Of a stretch of 64,000 nt of DNA, positions 46,436 to 58,246 are shown one piece after another. The DNA lies in contig JAGYVD010000004.1 in NCBI GenBank assembly GCA_021209875.1, positions 62,001 through 126,000 of the forward strand, given 5' to 3'. The notes under the pieces are model-generated. The model searched no databases. It was not told the DNA's origin and was given only the letters and a program-made list of their open reading frames with translations. This stretch comes from Rosellinia necatrix (Eukaryota; Ascomycota; Sordariomycetes; Xylariales; Xylariaceae). Position numbers and translations under genes: made by a program. Numbering within the stretch: the stretch's first letter is position 1; the number at the start of each line of letters is the position of its first letter.

Positions 46436-47686
46436 CGTGATATCATAGTAGATGCAAGGAGACGGGGGGCTGGGTATCTGCTAAAGTAGTGGCAGCAATA
46501 AAATGGGCGAGTGAGTGGTTGAGTAGGTGAGTAAGTATGCTAAGAGATTATGCTGATAATGAAGGGATCAGGCCCCGCAGTCCCGGACACATGCGGGCTC
46601 ACCGTGCCCTGCGTCTAACCGGCACTCCCTCGCATATCAAGCGCCCTATGTACATATAATGAGTTACCCGGCCTCCTCGATGATATATCCACATGTTTAG
46701 CTTCCATCATTTAAGAATTAAGAATTGAGTTATAACCAGATGTGAGAGACCCTGTCTGATACGACGCCTTCTATTCCGAAGGCTTCCTGTAGACGCTTTC
46801 ATCACGACGCCTTCTTTTAGAAGGCTTCCTGACGACGTCATCGACACCAACAATGTCAACCAACTTGGAGATCCTACCAGGCGTAAGCGATTGCCTTCAG
46901 ACCCGTAGGAGACATCAATGCCTCAAGAGCTCCCCTAACTTCAGGTGCCAACATTTAATCCCGACGGGAGTTGTTGCTGTCTAGCTATAAGAGGTCGGCA
47001 TATGCTACTATTATTATCGTTATATAAGGGGGTAACTATTGCTATATTCTTAGTCGTTATTACATGTCGACTTCAAAAATTCCCAATTTCGGCATGTTAA
47101 CTATTTCTCCCATTACATTGAGACTCCAACCACCGAGGAAATTGAAGCCCTACGCATCTTTGGCAGTGTCGAACATGGTTTCGATACCCTACCGAACCAG
47201 ATTGGGTATTTGCTTGCCTACACAGGTTTGGGATGGCTATTCAACTCGGTACCTACGCAGCCGCGTGGAGAATGAGGTGCGGAATTAAATCCAGCGAAGC
47301 GAACTACTTCGCCTATTTACTTCCCTGTTATCGAGTCTACGCGTTAATTATCATTGCAGCTATCTGTGTGCCATGTCTCTTATTTCTAGATTATTTCTAG
47401 ATACTTCGGGTCCCCAGTCGGCTTCTGTTGAACAACCACCGTAACCCCGGGAAATTTGTAGATCAGCGCCGCGAGAGAAAGAGCCATTATGTAAGATACG
47501 TAAACTAAATGTCAATAGCCGGAATCTCTGGTAGAACAAAGCCTGACGGCGTACTGAGGCTGTGGAATGCAGCATAGGACACAATTCTCATAAGAGATAG
47601 AATAGAAAAATTTGCTATTAGCGTAGAACGTGAAGATGAAAGCCTCGGGAGATCGCAACCGTAAAGATAGGGAGGCATCATCGCCG
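46436..47686. other. Intergenic region with a pair of short hairpins
   Basis: No gene is supported. Two near-identical stem-loops, each with stem GCCTTC/GAAGGC, lie at 46766-46783 and 46809-46825. Each is preceded by ACGAC and followed by TTCCTG. They may be repeat remnants or transcription-termination structures; neither is shown. Confidence 0.45.
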
Positions 47687-49292
47687 TTACGATGCATACG
47701 GCACCTTCGTTGCCCCATTTGGTAGAGGTGCCCTAAATAAACCAAATGGCCGCTTCTTCTGACTCTCTAGGAGCTGGTTCGATGTAAAGTACAGGTAACC
47801 GTCGGCAGCAACTGACACTATAAAGGTCACATTGTCAGCACTCACTTGAAAACCGAAACGGAAGAGTCAGGTGGCAGTGTACACATACTTGTGTCAACCC
47901 AATTTATCCTCGGATCTCGCACAAACGGGAATGTGGTTCCGTTCGTTGGATTGAAAATGTTAATGGCATTCAGCTCGTTATTACCAACATAGATGAGGTT
48001 GTTGCTGTCTGTCTCAAAGCCATCGCTCGCGCCCTTCTGGCCGTGGTTGACAACGGACTATACGAATCAAACCCAACATCAGCATTGGGCTTCAGGCGCT
48101 ATTCGAAAGTGGAATCTGACTTACCTGCTGTGCCAAAAGCTCGCTCGTTAGGCTTCTATCACGAAGCCGCGAAGTTGGCACGCTATATAGATACCGCGAC
48201 GCAAATGGCCCGAAATAGAGCGTTTCGCCGTCAGCAGACAGGGCGATTCCATCAGCACCGGTGGGGTTTGTGCTTAGAGGGCCGCTCCCTTCCGCGTAGT
48301 AAGTCGGCTGGCCCCATATGAACGAGATAAACTGCGATTCGCTGCGCACGGAGCGCGACAAGCCTAGGTGTCGCCAGCTTTCGCCCGTGCCGAGATCAAC
48401 AACGATGATAGCATTGCGGCCTTGAGAGCTGCTATCCGTGATGTATCCAACACCCTGACCCGACTCACTAATGCCGGAGCGAAGGTCGAGGCGTATATCG
48501 TTGAGATAGCTGTCTGGATACGCTACATCTGGCGGGAAGACAATCGTCTTAAATACTTTGTTCGTCGCGAGATCAACGCCGACCAACTTAGGCCCTCCAT
48601 ATGCGGCCGGCAATAATATGCCGTCGGGTGTCTGAACCCGACCTGTGTCAAGAATCCAAAGGCGATCCAGAGAATCAATTACAACAGATTGTACGCCAAT
48701 CAGGTATTCTTGGTAATTGACGGCGGCTAGGCTGTATGTTAGCTTCACGTCTTAAGCTATCAAGTTACGAATATTGCTCACTTGGGGGTGTGGTGGTATA
48801 GTTGATAGCTCCGCCTGGAGGGTGGTTCATTTCCAGACTCGGGTACGCCACCTCAGCGGTAAGAGAGGTATGTTCAGCAACTTGGAAGACATTATTTGAG
48901 CCATTGTAGACATTCGCCTTGTCAAGACCTTGGAGGGGCAATCAGCTTTTCGTAAAAAAGAAATTGCTTGGCGGTATTAGGAACATTACCGCCAGGAAAA
49001 TTAGAGAAGATGCGTCCGGTGCTGGACACGGTAACACCTATGGCGAGGGTTAGCACATGCAACACCCAGCGTGGTTGGGATGGAGCGAGCCTGACCTGTC
49101 GGCCATTGTCCGTAATATGCATGTACAACTTCTAACGGGGGACCATAAACCTAGTGCAAGGCGGTGTCAATAAACGATGACAATACGCATTCAAGCACAA
49201 CGCTTTACCCCGGAATCTATGACAAACTGGATCTTGTCAGCTGAGGCATGGCCGATGATCGCTATAGTAATCGCTTGTGGAATGAATCTCAT
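47687..49292 (-). CDS. Secreted MRJP/yellow-family protein
   Basis: Seven exons (49292-49209, 49150-49096, 49037-48990, 48928-48782, 48726-48125, 48057-47889, 47817-47687) join in frame into about 411 aa. All six introns are GT-AG, 55-71 nt. The N-terminus MRFIPQAITIAIIGHASA resembles a signal peptide. Family blocks are VHAYYGQWPTGVTVSSTGR, FPGGLDKANVYNGSN, DRLWILDTGR, VAYPDSYLNDIRLDLR, GVGYITDSSSQGRNAIIVVD, and GADGIALSADGETLYFGP, which together indicate a six-bladed propeller of the major royal jelly protein type (PF03022). Fungal members are secreted and of unknown function; lactonase-like activity is sometimes proposed. The fragmentary look of the locus is fully explained by the introns. 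Confidence 0.88.
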
Positions 49293-52200
49293 GATGCTCA
49301 AAATGGTCGATATCACTAGCGTAGGTGGTAGCTATTCTGTATAACGGGTGGTGGTGTGAATTGGTATGCGCAAAGAACCTCGCTTGGGCCCCCTCAAGGC
49401 TCGCTGAAAGCGAAAAATTATTGGCCGCAAAAAAATATTGACACGATCTTTTGCTGCCCTCCGATGACACCATAGGTTGCCTATTTCCCCACGATACCTG
49501 TATATATACTCGAGAATAACATTTGATTGATGACACCATCCTACAGGGACCCAACTGATGATGTCTCCACAGAGCAGGCGGGTCATCGATAAGGCGAGAA
49601 AGTCATCACAGCCATTACTGTGTATGTAAACTCCGAGCACAACTCATTATCCTAGCTTATTCTTCGCAACAATTATTCCCGGTCGCGGTCCGCGCCCGGT
49701 TGCAACGGTTGCTCTGATATAGCTCCAGCGTCCCATAGCAGCATTGAATCTGGATTCAGTATGCTGCCCAGTACATCGGCATTAACATTAAGGGGAACGG
49801 CTCTAATAAATTAACATTATTATGAAAGCTTTAGTCAGTATACGCGGGATGTGAGTGTTCTGTGCTGTGTTCTGTGCTGTGTAGTGTGGCACGCCTCAGT
49901 ATGTATCCTAGCCCGACTTTACCTACAGCTCGGCTCACCATGTTCCTCTCGGGACTAATAAGCCGACGAGTCGCTAAATAGGTTAGCCTATAATTTTAGC
50001 TCCCGCATGGGGTAACAATAGCCTCAATAGGCATGTAAAAACATCGCATCTTGTCATGGAGGATGAACTTTATCGTGCGATATTTGCTTACTGGCGAAAT
50101 CCCAACCCCAGCTATTCCGAGAACGAGATACGGCCAAATACCCGCCATGACGGGACGAGAGACTATAGTTTAGATGGGACGAACTCCTTACGTAATAGGA
50201 GCTTGGACGTGTAAATACACACAAGTCGTCGGAGCTCACGGATCAATCTTTGTGTGTATGTAAGAATAAGCGCAGAGCTATAGTTAGCTATGGTCAATCG
50301 ATGGCCCACCAGCAACAAGGGCCGCCGGTCCGGCTTACAAACAGCCGCAACGAACGTCCAGCAGCATCTTGGAAAGAAGAGTTAACCGTATCGCCCACTC
50401 ACAGATCTCCCCTAGTTAAAAGCGTTGGGCCCACATGGACCGTATAGACGCGCTCAGGTGAGAGCTTCGCGACTATTTATAAAGTCGAATAACTGATACG
50501 GCCATCTTAACGCGCTTATCAGCACACACCAGTATAGACAGTACGAGATCTTTGGCGCGTATGTATAGCCGACTACAACGATTGAATCAACATGTCGAAA
50601 TAACTATATCAGCTAATCATCTTATCCCAAATCCCAGCTGTTGAAATATGACAGATCAATCACATAGCCCCATTTTAACCCTCCTGCCTGTCTCAAATCT
50701 AAGACGACATCATCTGCAGACTAAGGCTTTATTCCGCAAACAATCATCGATTCCAACGTCGAACTCATGATAGGGAATAGTAGCAGGACAAGAGGCCATA
50801 AGAAAAGAATGAAAGCGGAATCCTTTTAAGATAAGTGGCATCCGAAGTTAGTAAGTAAGAAGAGCGACATTCGTTATGTAAGTAGGTTACATCTAGTCTG
50901 GGTCAAGTTCTTGGCCATTTACCTTCATGAGATTACTTATCACGTACTCTTAATTCTCAGTTCCATCCGCAGTCTACTATCAAGAGGATCACCTACTGTG
51001 ATAAATGGGCGATGAGTGTTATAGCTCTGCATCACTGTGCTTGTGATCGGCTGACGTAGACTTTAGCTAGCCAAGGCTTCGAATCGTCGGGCTAATGGAT
51101 CGGACACCTACTGACCAGACATGACACGCGGCCACGACCATGTAGATCCTGTGGCTGTACACCCTGTGTCATGCCGTATGGAGTTTAGCTCACCCACGTT
51201 GGTCTTGAGAGTTTGCCTGTCCAGCTGAAGACAGCCATCATGCTCATGCAACTCATAAGTGAACCTAACGTATATTCATGAACTAAGATGAATCTCAAGG
51301 CGCGATGTCACATCCACGACTCTGCAAGACAAACACAGCATACTCGAATAGAGAAGCGCCAAGGAACTGCAACTGATCCACACTATGGCATGAAGAAGTC
51401 AAGCGGTCAATGAGAAATATTCTCAGCACGTCAAGCTATATACTGGTCTTTGATCACCGAACGCGAAAAGATTTGCTTGTCTTATAAACAACTCCAGTAT
51501 TCCTCAATCGAGAGCAGCATATCAAGCGCTTGTAAGCGTGATGCAGGAACTCTGTTGATGCCCATATTCATAGACTAAATAACTACACTAGTATGCGATG
51601 CGATTCTTAAACCAAGTGCCGGATACCTTAAATGCCTCAACTCTGGACGACGCTCGGATCGGTTCCTGGCATGCCCCTGACTATGGATGAGGAAGCGGAG
51701 CGGCCTATCTACTTCGGTTATGTGGTGTATATATATAACACAGACCGTGGCTGGGCGGCGACCGCTTGACTGCTGCAGAGGGATCTTGGCTCAGCTAGGT
51801 GATGATGGCTGTGTTCCCCGGTGCCCCAGAATCGACGTATGCCATCCTCGATCTCATCTTGACGCGGCGATCTCATTCGTTTCATCCGCAGAAAGCCCCC
51901 TTGTCGGCCCTGCGGCTCTACCCGCATCGCATCGGTAGGCACATCCATGGCCACGATTGCCGTTGCGCCAAGGTCGCTGCGGTGACCGGAGAATGAGTTG
52001 ACTCGCGCGAAAATTCGACAAAGCCAAAGCATCGAGGGGGGGTCAACCGCTGGATCGTCACGTAGGTCACGAGGTCCAAGTCCGTGTTCGTGCAGGAGAT
52101 GGTTGTTCGACAAGGCTCTCGCAGTGGTTTATATAAAACCATGGGCTCCCTCAATTCCATCCCATACATCATCATTCTCGTCACCAACATTCGCTATCCA

Positions 52201-52330
52201 ACCCTGACGTTCGCTACTGCAGCAAAGACACACATACAACCTTTCAGGTTCCCGCCTACCTACGTCACATAGCGCAACTCGCCTCCGCCACCAAATAAGC
52301 TCCTCCCTTCGCTCGCGAATCCATCCAAAG
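49293..52330. other. Three-kilobase gene-free stretch
   Basis: No frame here shows a domain or continuous coding character. A minus-strand frame at 51718-52113 and its overlapping plus-strand frames look like chance. A short tandem TGTGCTGTGT motif is at about 49861-49885. The last 200 bp are C-rich leader of the next gene. Confidence 0.5.
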
Positions 52331-52663
52331 ATGCAGCTCCAACAGGTCCTCGCCATCCTCGCCGCCGCGACCCTGGGCGCGGCAGAGAACAACGTCGGGG
52401 CCAGCGACGTGCCGAGCGCGTGCCTGCCGGCGTGCCAGTTCACGATCGACCTGAGCGCGCGGTGCGACCGGGAGACGAGCGACGACGACGGGTACACGCC
52501 GTGCGTGTGCGGGGCGGCGGACTCGCAGCAGCGCCTGACCGAGTGCGCCAGCTGCGTCAAGGACAACGGCCGGTCGGACCCGGACGACAACGACGTCGCG
52601 GACCTTATGGACGACTGCGGCTGGGACTTCAACGACGCCGATGTGCCTTGTAAGTAAATGCAT

Positions 52664-52695
<32 letters not shown>

Positions 52696-53114
52696 GTATA
52701 TAGCGCGTCTGGTCTGCTCGTCAAGAGCAGACCAGACGCGCTACCCACCTATCTACGATCCACCATACTAAAGGATGAACACAGATCCCACCTCCGGCAG
52801 CGGCAGCGGCAGCGGCAGCACCACGACCGTTGTCGGCAACCCGTCTCCCACCACGACCGCCGCGGGGGCCACGGTGACGGTGACGGACACGGCGCCGAGC
52901 CAGACGGCGGCGAACCCGGGTTCGACGACGACGACGGTCACGGCGCCCGGGTCCGAGGCCACGAGCCCGGGCTCGACGACGACGACCGTGACGGCGCCTT
53001 CCTCGGGCGCCACGACGACCCCCGCCGGTCTCCGTGGCCGGGGCGCTGAGCGCGAGGGCCGTCGCCGGCTCGCTTCTCGCCGGGCTGTTCGTGGGCGTCG
53101 CCGTTCTGCTCTAA
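52331..53114 (+). CDS. Small secreted Cys-rich, Ser/Thr-rich putative GPI-anchored protein
   Basis: Exon 1 (52331-52649) encodes a signal peptide (MQLQQVLAILAAATLGAAEN) and a domain with Cys at CLPAC, ARC, CVC, CASC, DDCGWD and VPC. Exon 2 begins at 52785 and reads YPTSGSGSGS then Thr/Pro-rich repeats. A hydrophobic tail typical of a GPI signal (AGSLLAGLFVGVAVLL, stop at 53114) follows, but one base out of frame with the repeats near 53018-53022. A sequence error in the CCCCC run, a true frameshift or a missed splice could account for this; without the shift the frame runs to 53260 and lacks the tail. The domain resembles fungal wall-associated Cys-rich proteins and is not a CFEM domain. GC is very high and codon use differs from neighbours. 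Confidence 0.65.
52650..52784 (+). other. Intron with microsatellites and a perfect 19-bp hairpin
   Basis: This 135-nt GTAAGT-ACAG intron holds (CA)n and (TA)n tracts at about 52664-52700. A perfect inverted repeat follows: arm 52701-52719 (TAGCGCGTCTGGTCTGCTC), loop GTCAA and arm 52725-52743. The alternative acceptor at 52773 would give an immediate stop. Confidence 0.7.
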
Positions 53115-53702
53115 ATGCATTTATTGTAAATTGGCGCGGAGATGAAGTGGTTCTCGGATATGGGAATGGGAATGGGTGGGGAAGGGGGGGGGTGTTGGTG
53201 AGAAGGGAGGACGGCCGCACCACTCATTGTGGTAGTTTCCGAGGGCGACGGCGGCGGTAGGATACACGACGTGAATGAAGCTGATGACAGGGTTTATTGT
53301 TTGTTCCCGGCGTCCCCCTAGATAGTCATGATGTTTCTGTTTCCACACGGGGGGAATGAGGCGACGCTGTTTATTGTTAATATGGCATTGAGATCCAACA
53401 GTTGGCTCTTACAACTTGACACAAGATCACGGACGAGACTGCATTTGGGACAAGGTACATGGAGCCAATTCATGCCCTTTGATGAAACCTGCGCTTGACA
53501 ATTAATTGAATTTATTCACTACCGTGCCACTCGGATCCATGGTCCAATGCCGTGTATAGCCCCCCAAATCCTCGCTTAGAGAGAGACTCGGACGATGAAC
53601 GCACTATCCCCCTGCGCACTGTTCTCGGGTAGTAGGTAGCGTTGCCCTTGCCTACACAGATGGATGTGCCACCATCAGGCTACGGTGCCTTGTTGCAGCA
53701 TC
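53115..53702. other. Convergent intergenic region
   Basis: No gene is seen. It is the 3' flank of both neighbouring genes. Confidence 0.45.
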
Positions 53703-54150
53703 TTAGAATCGTTCCTTGTCTTTGATCGGAACATCGGAACCCGTGGTTTTCTTGTATTGGTCCCGAACAAAGTCAGAGATCTTCTCATCCTTGGCCTGTT
53801 CGGCGGCGCTCTCATTGCTCTGGTCACCCTGACCAAGTACATGTTCCTGAACCCAATCGACTCCTATAGATGATCATATTTAGCATTTAGCACCCTGATA
53901 CGTCCGGTTAGGGGAGGAGAGTAGAATAATGAAACCCGCAAAGGGTAAAAGGCAACCGAATCTAATAAAGACAAAGCAGACCTTTGTCAAGAGCGTCTTC
54001 ATTTTTCTCGCTCTCCTTGCCACCGCCGGCCAAGGAATTCAGCTTGTCCATGAATCCGCCACCCGAATTCTCTCCTTGCTGCCTCTCGTTTTCCGACGTT
54101 CTGTCTTCGTTCTTGGAATCTCCACCGACGATCTTGTTCACGAAATCCAT
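53703..54150 (-). CDS. Conserved small fungal protein (109 aa)
   Basis: Two exons (54150-53982 and 53863-53703) join in frame; the 118-nt intron runs GTCTGC to CTATAG. The protein starts MDFVNKIVGGD, has a Gly-rich middle (GGGFMDKLNSLAGGGKESEK) and continues NEDALDKGVDWVQEHVLGQG, then ESAAEQAKDEKISDFVRDQY. It is hydrophilic, low in hydrophobic residues and lacks Cys, as in small stress-related or disordered proteins. I recognise the pattern as recurrent in filamentous fungi but know of no established function. Confidence 0.8.
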
Positions 54151-55346
54151 GATGCCGGGTTATGGTAGTCAGGTGGTTAGCGAGGCCGATGTCTTTCTTG
54201 TCTTGATATTTGCAAGGGGGTAAAGGGGGTAGTTCGGAAGGTGTAAGTGGGAGAGAAATGAAATGATGAATGTGAAGCGTGCGAAGGAGGCAACTTATAG
54301 GCTAGATGATAAAACACAAAACAGTGGTTATGTATTTCTAAATGCGGAGATGATCCATTGTGTGTACCTATCTACCTATCTGCCTACCTCTACCTACCTG
54401 CCAGGGAGTGTTAATGAACCCAAAGAGCTGGAGCTGAATCGTGGCGTTCCACAGATGATGTCACTCGAGACATTCATGAGCGAGGTGAGGCTTCCTTGGC
54501 AGTCCTTGGTACAGCGTAAAACAAGGTATGCATCCATTGATAGGCTTTTGAGCATATGTGATATGTGGTCACCATGCGCATGGTTGACGGCTAGAAGGAG
54601 CACGCCATACCATCTCAGGTAGAGCTAGGTACCACCAATATACGTACCATTTTAGCCCTACAGATCGAGTTAGGTTGAATACTTATTTGGAGCCTGCCGG
54701 TCATACCTACTAGGTAGGCGTCTACCTTCTTACCCCTCACGACAATACCTAGGTATCAGATCTCCAACGATATGTCCATCCACCAACGAGGGCGATCGAT
54801 CCCCGCTTGCCTAGGTAGGTACTTACACTACTTATGCTCTCTTACACAGTGCCCCAAGGTAAGTAGGTACCTACTAAGCTAAGAGGCACCTAGATAGAAG
54901 ATACTTTCGCAACACTTGTTCTCTCTGCAAAGCAGACATGCACTGCCGAGCACCTATCTAAGCACCTAATTATACAGTAGGTAGTGTGCACATACCTGGC
55001 ATCTGACGCCCAAAGGAGATGGAGCACGCAATTAGAAAGAAAGCTCCAGAGCCCTCAAGACATACGGGACATGGAAGATGCTTGGCACGAGAGGGCCGGG
55101 TTCTTGGGCATAATCTGTTATGATCAATATAGGAGAGATGGGTTATTGTTTCGAGGGGTATCAAAATGCCGTGAGACGAGAAACACACCTGTTGGCCCAA
55201 GCTGAAAATCCGGCTCCAAGTATATGCGTGCTGCGAGGAGATAGGTACGCCCAAATATGATACTATCAAAAGAAGCCTGGAAAACTTCACTTATGGTGAC
55301 GGGCTGCGCAAACGACCGGCATGCGCCTGGGGAGTGAAAGGCCTCT
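54151..55346. other. Intergenic region with CTACCTA-type repeats
   Basis: No gene is supported. Low-complexity CTACCTATCTACC runs occur at about 54366-54402, and TAGGTAGG variants at about 54705-54880. Confidence 0.5.
54366..54402. repeat. CTACCTA-type low-complexity repeat
   Basis: Four- and eight-base units related to CTAC/CTAT are repeated imperfectly. The same motif recurs near 12.3, 45.6 and 62.6-62.95 kb. Confidence 0.55.
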
Positions 55347-56771
55347 TTACGCTTCACCAAAGGGGTAATTGAACTTTAGGAGGCCGTTGAGACCACCAAC
55401 CCAGCCGTCGTCATCCTCGCCCGAGTTATCGTTCGTAGGGGATCGTATAACACACGGTACACCACCGGCCCAGCCACCGTCGGGTGTCCGTCCCACCATT
55501 TCGCCCTCGATGCGGATCTCCATTCCGATCGTCACGCCGGTCTTGCGCTTCCCGTCGATGCTCACCTCGAGTTCCCTGCCCCGGTTCTTCTCGCTCAGCT
55601 TCAGGACGACCTTGGAATTCAAGGGCAGACCCAAGGGCCGGAAGCTGAGGCTTCGAGCGCAGATCGGAGTGATGAGGAGTGTCTTGACGAGCGGGTGCAT
55701 GATACTCCCGCCAGCAGAGAGCGAATAGGCTGTGGAGCCTGTCGGGGTGCTGACTAGGATTCCGTCGGCCACCGCCTCGGTCAGAAAGCGGCCGTTGATG
55801 TAAACGTCAATGATCGCAAGGTGGGGGTTGGGTCCCCGGTGAATGACAAGCTCATTGATGGCGTGGAAGGCCGGCGTCATGGGCTCCCCCCGTTTGCTTG
55901 GCGTCTGCGGTGTCGGGGGTGCCGGAGGCAGAAGCTGCTGGGGTTCAGAGGTCGAAGTCGGCATCAATTGGCCATTGATATTTACGCCATCCACGTCATA
56001 GACACCAACTTTCAGTCGGTGTCGAAGCAGGATCTTGCTAGACCGTGTAAGGCCCCCGGGTTTGCCACGGAGGTGGCTCCAAGCGCCGTGAAGTTGATGA
56101 CTCCCTTCGTCTAGCGGATTGCTCGCAGTAGCCTGCGCATGGGGATCCTGCAGGTCGGACACACCAACTTGGCTACCGCTCATATAAACCTGGCGCCAGG
56201 CGCTCTTATGTTCCTCAAATTTCCATTCTCCCAAGAACCCCAGAGAGCCCATACTAAAGGACAGAATCGGGGGGACGGACGAGCGGAGGCTAAAGAGGCT
56301 GGCAGCTCGTAAGATGGTGCCATCGCCACCCAGAGTGGCGACCAAGTCGATCTTGTCATGCAAGGACGAGGAATCGGTGGTGTGTATCGGAAACGGGAGA
56401 GACTCGTGAATCTGGGAGGCGACGCGGCGTTCGAACACCAGATTGACGTTGGGATACTCTTCATGGATGTGCTTGGCGAAGGCGACGGCGGATAAGGTGA
56501 CCTGGGGCGCGTGGAACTTGGGGATAATCAGCAAGTTCCGCGGGGGCTCAGGCCATTGCAACGACAGGAGCGAGGATGTCGGGCACTCTTGGTACTTTGG
56601 TTGGAGTCGAGGAGGTAGGGTCGAGGCATCGAGAATCTCGCGGAGGCTGCTGGTAGCGGAGAAGGACCGGATGGAGGCTGGCGAGAAGAACGAGGACACG
56701 GCTGTAGGCCGTCGCACGTGGAACGGCCGTCGCACAGGGCCCAGGCGAGCTAGGATAGACGGTTGCGACAT
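55347..56771 (-). CDS. POS5: Mitochondrial NAD(H) kinase (Pos5-type)
   Basis: A single exon encodes 474 aa. The first 42 residues are rich in Arg and Ser with no acidic residue (ending RSFSATSS), a mitochondrial presequence. The ATP-NAD kinase fold follows: LLIIPKFHAPQVTLSAV, the diagnostic LGGDGTILRA with Asp150, FSMGSLGFLGEW, INELVIHRGPNPHLAIIDVY and the NAD-binding DGILVSTPTGSTAYSLSAGG. A Ser/Pro/Gln insertion lies between the two halves. The enzyme phosphorylates NADH or NAD to supply mitochondrial NADPH. The symbol is by analogy with yeast. Confidence 0.88.
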   Translation of the reverse strand: MSQPSILARLGPVRRPFHVRRPTAVSSFFSPASIRSFSATSSLREILDASTLPPRLQPKYQECPTSSLLSLQWPEPPRNLLIIPKFHAPQVTLSAVAFAKHIHEEYPNVNLVFERRVASQIHESLPFPIHTTDSSSLHDKIDLVATLGGDGTILRAASLFSLRSSVPPILSFSMGSLGFLGEWKFEEHKSAWRQVYMSGSQVGVSDLQDPHAQATASNPLDEGSHQLHGAWSHLRGKPGGLTRSSKILLRHRLKVGVYDVDGVNINGQLMPTSTSEPQQLLPPAPPTPQTPSKRGEPMTPAFHAINELVIHRGPNPHLAIIDVYINGRFLTEAVADGILVSTPTGSTAYSLSAGGSIMHPLVKTLLITPICARSLSFRPLGLPLNSKVVLKLSEKNRGRELEVSIDGKRKTGVTIGMEIRIEGEMVGRTPDGGWAGGVPCVIRSPTNDNSGEDDDGWVGGLNGLLKFNYPFGEA

Positions 56772-58246
56772 AGTTCAGGTGCTGTTGGCCACACCAACGT
56801 AAGCGTATCGGGCGTCTGGTGGTGACGTGTTGGTGGTAGGGTATGGGAGGTAACGGAAGCGTTGCGGGTTGGTGAGATGTTGCATTCTCCCCGGTGGATA
56901 TCTTCCTCCGAAAAACACGAGCACCGGCCTGCCGCCTGAAGAGAGCATCCGAGCAGTGTCAGAGGCGGGAGGAGGGGGTTTCGCTGTTGGCTCGCGATCT
57001 ACCGGGTCTCTACCGGGTCTCTACCGGGTCTTGTCGGCGATGCACTGACTAGAAGCAGCTCGTTACTATGTAGTTAGCTATGCACGTGGAAGCGCAGCAA
57101 CCGTATGTTAGATCTCAGCCAAACTCCACATATCCAGGCTATAGGCTGTGCAAGAACCCTTAGAGAGATACGCACAATTCGAGGGTTGAAGAAGAAAGTA
57201 ATAAAAAAAAAAAGAAAAGAAAAGAAAAGCAGAGAGAAAGAGGCTCTGTGCGGCGTTAGTGCGGTACGATGACGCTTTACCCGCCCGCCTGCCCCGCATG
57301 CGCCGGAGGCCGGGATCAACTATTCCTAAAAAGGGAACCCTGCTAACCTTCATCACCTCATAACTTGTAGTGTAACTGCATTTTCGGCTATATACACGAT
57401 TATATTTTTAGAGATTATTAAAGATAATGTAACTATTGCATTTAAGACACCTACGATGCCTCAAGTTCGCGGTAACCTTGATGTCAGACGGCGGGAATTG
57501 GCCAATGCGGAATATTCCAGAGAGCTATCCGTGTATATATTCCTTCACCGAAGCTTCCAAGGTTGCTTGTATTAGTTATCACTTGTAAGGTAGATGGCGC
57601 TGTACGTACCTGTTAGTTATTACAATTGTGGTCCCCTAACTCACGTCTAGACAACTAAAAGGTACTAAGTCTGCCAAGTCAACTTGCCCAACGACATCGG
57701 GATTCTTGACATATTCTTCTTATCGCAATACGTGCCTAGGTAGTCCTACACCCAGTATTAAAACTTCGTACATACCGTTCATTGACGGCGGGGCTCCCTC
57801 AAATAACCCCGACTTCGCGATTTCGACTCGCGATTTGTAAAGGCGAAGCTTTCCGGAAACGGTAAAAATGCCCGATTGGGAATTTTTTCCGTGCTTCACA
57901 TGGCTGTATGATTGGCCACACGAACCCCATTCGTGGGCGCTATACTGTCTATGGTAATTATAACAGCTCGTACATGGTGTCGTACAAAGTGTACCCGTAA
58001 ACTACGTAATCTGATGGCCTTAACATCAATCTCGGCGCAATTATATATAGGCCTTCCATGCCATTTTCTGTCTATAAAAGGCTGTTGGGCCAGCCAGATG
58101 AGAAGGCTGTGAATAGTTCATCAGTTCATCAGTTCATCTCTGATTCTCCCTTACCATAGTCACTCTAGAGGTCTTCCCTGAATCTCTCTCCCTAAATCTA
58201 TCTACTACCCCTCCTCCTCAGAGCCATTCGCTTTGCTACCTTCACG
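56772..58246. other. Divergent promoter region
   Basis: The 1.5 kb between the NAD kinase and oxidoreductase starts holds no supported gene. A purine run AAAAGAAAAGAAAAG is near 57206-57240, and a triplicated CTACCGGGTCT motif at about 56999-57030. An ATCAGTTC triplet repeat lies near 58120-58140. Confidence 0.5.

Noticed and set aside
51718..52113. 131-codon minus-strand frame
   Set aside because: Plus-strand frames are also open here, no motif is present, and it lies in the upstream region of the 52.3 kb gene.
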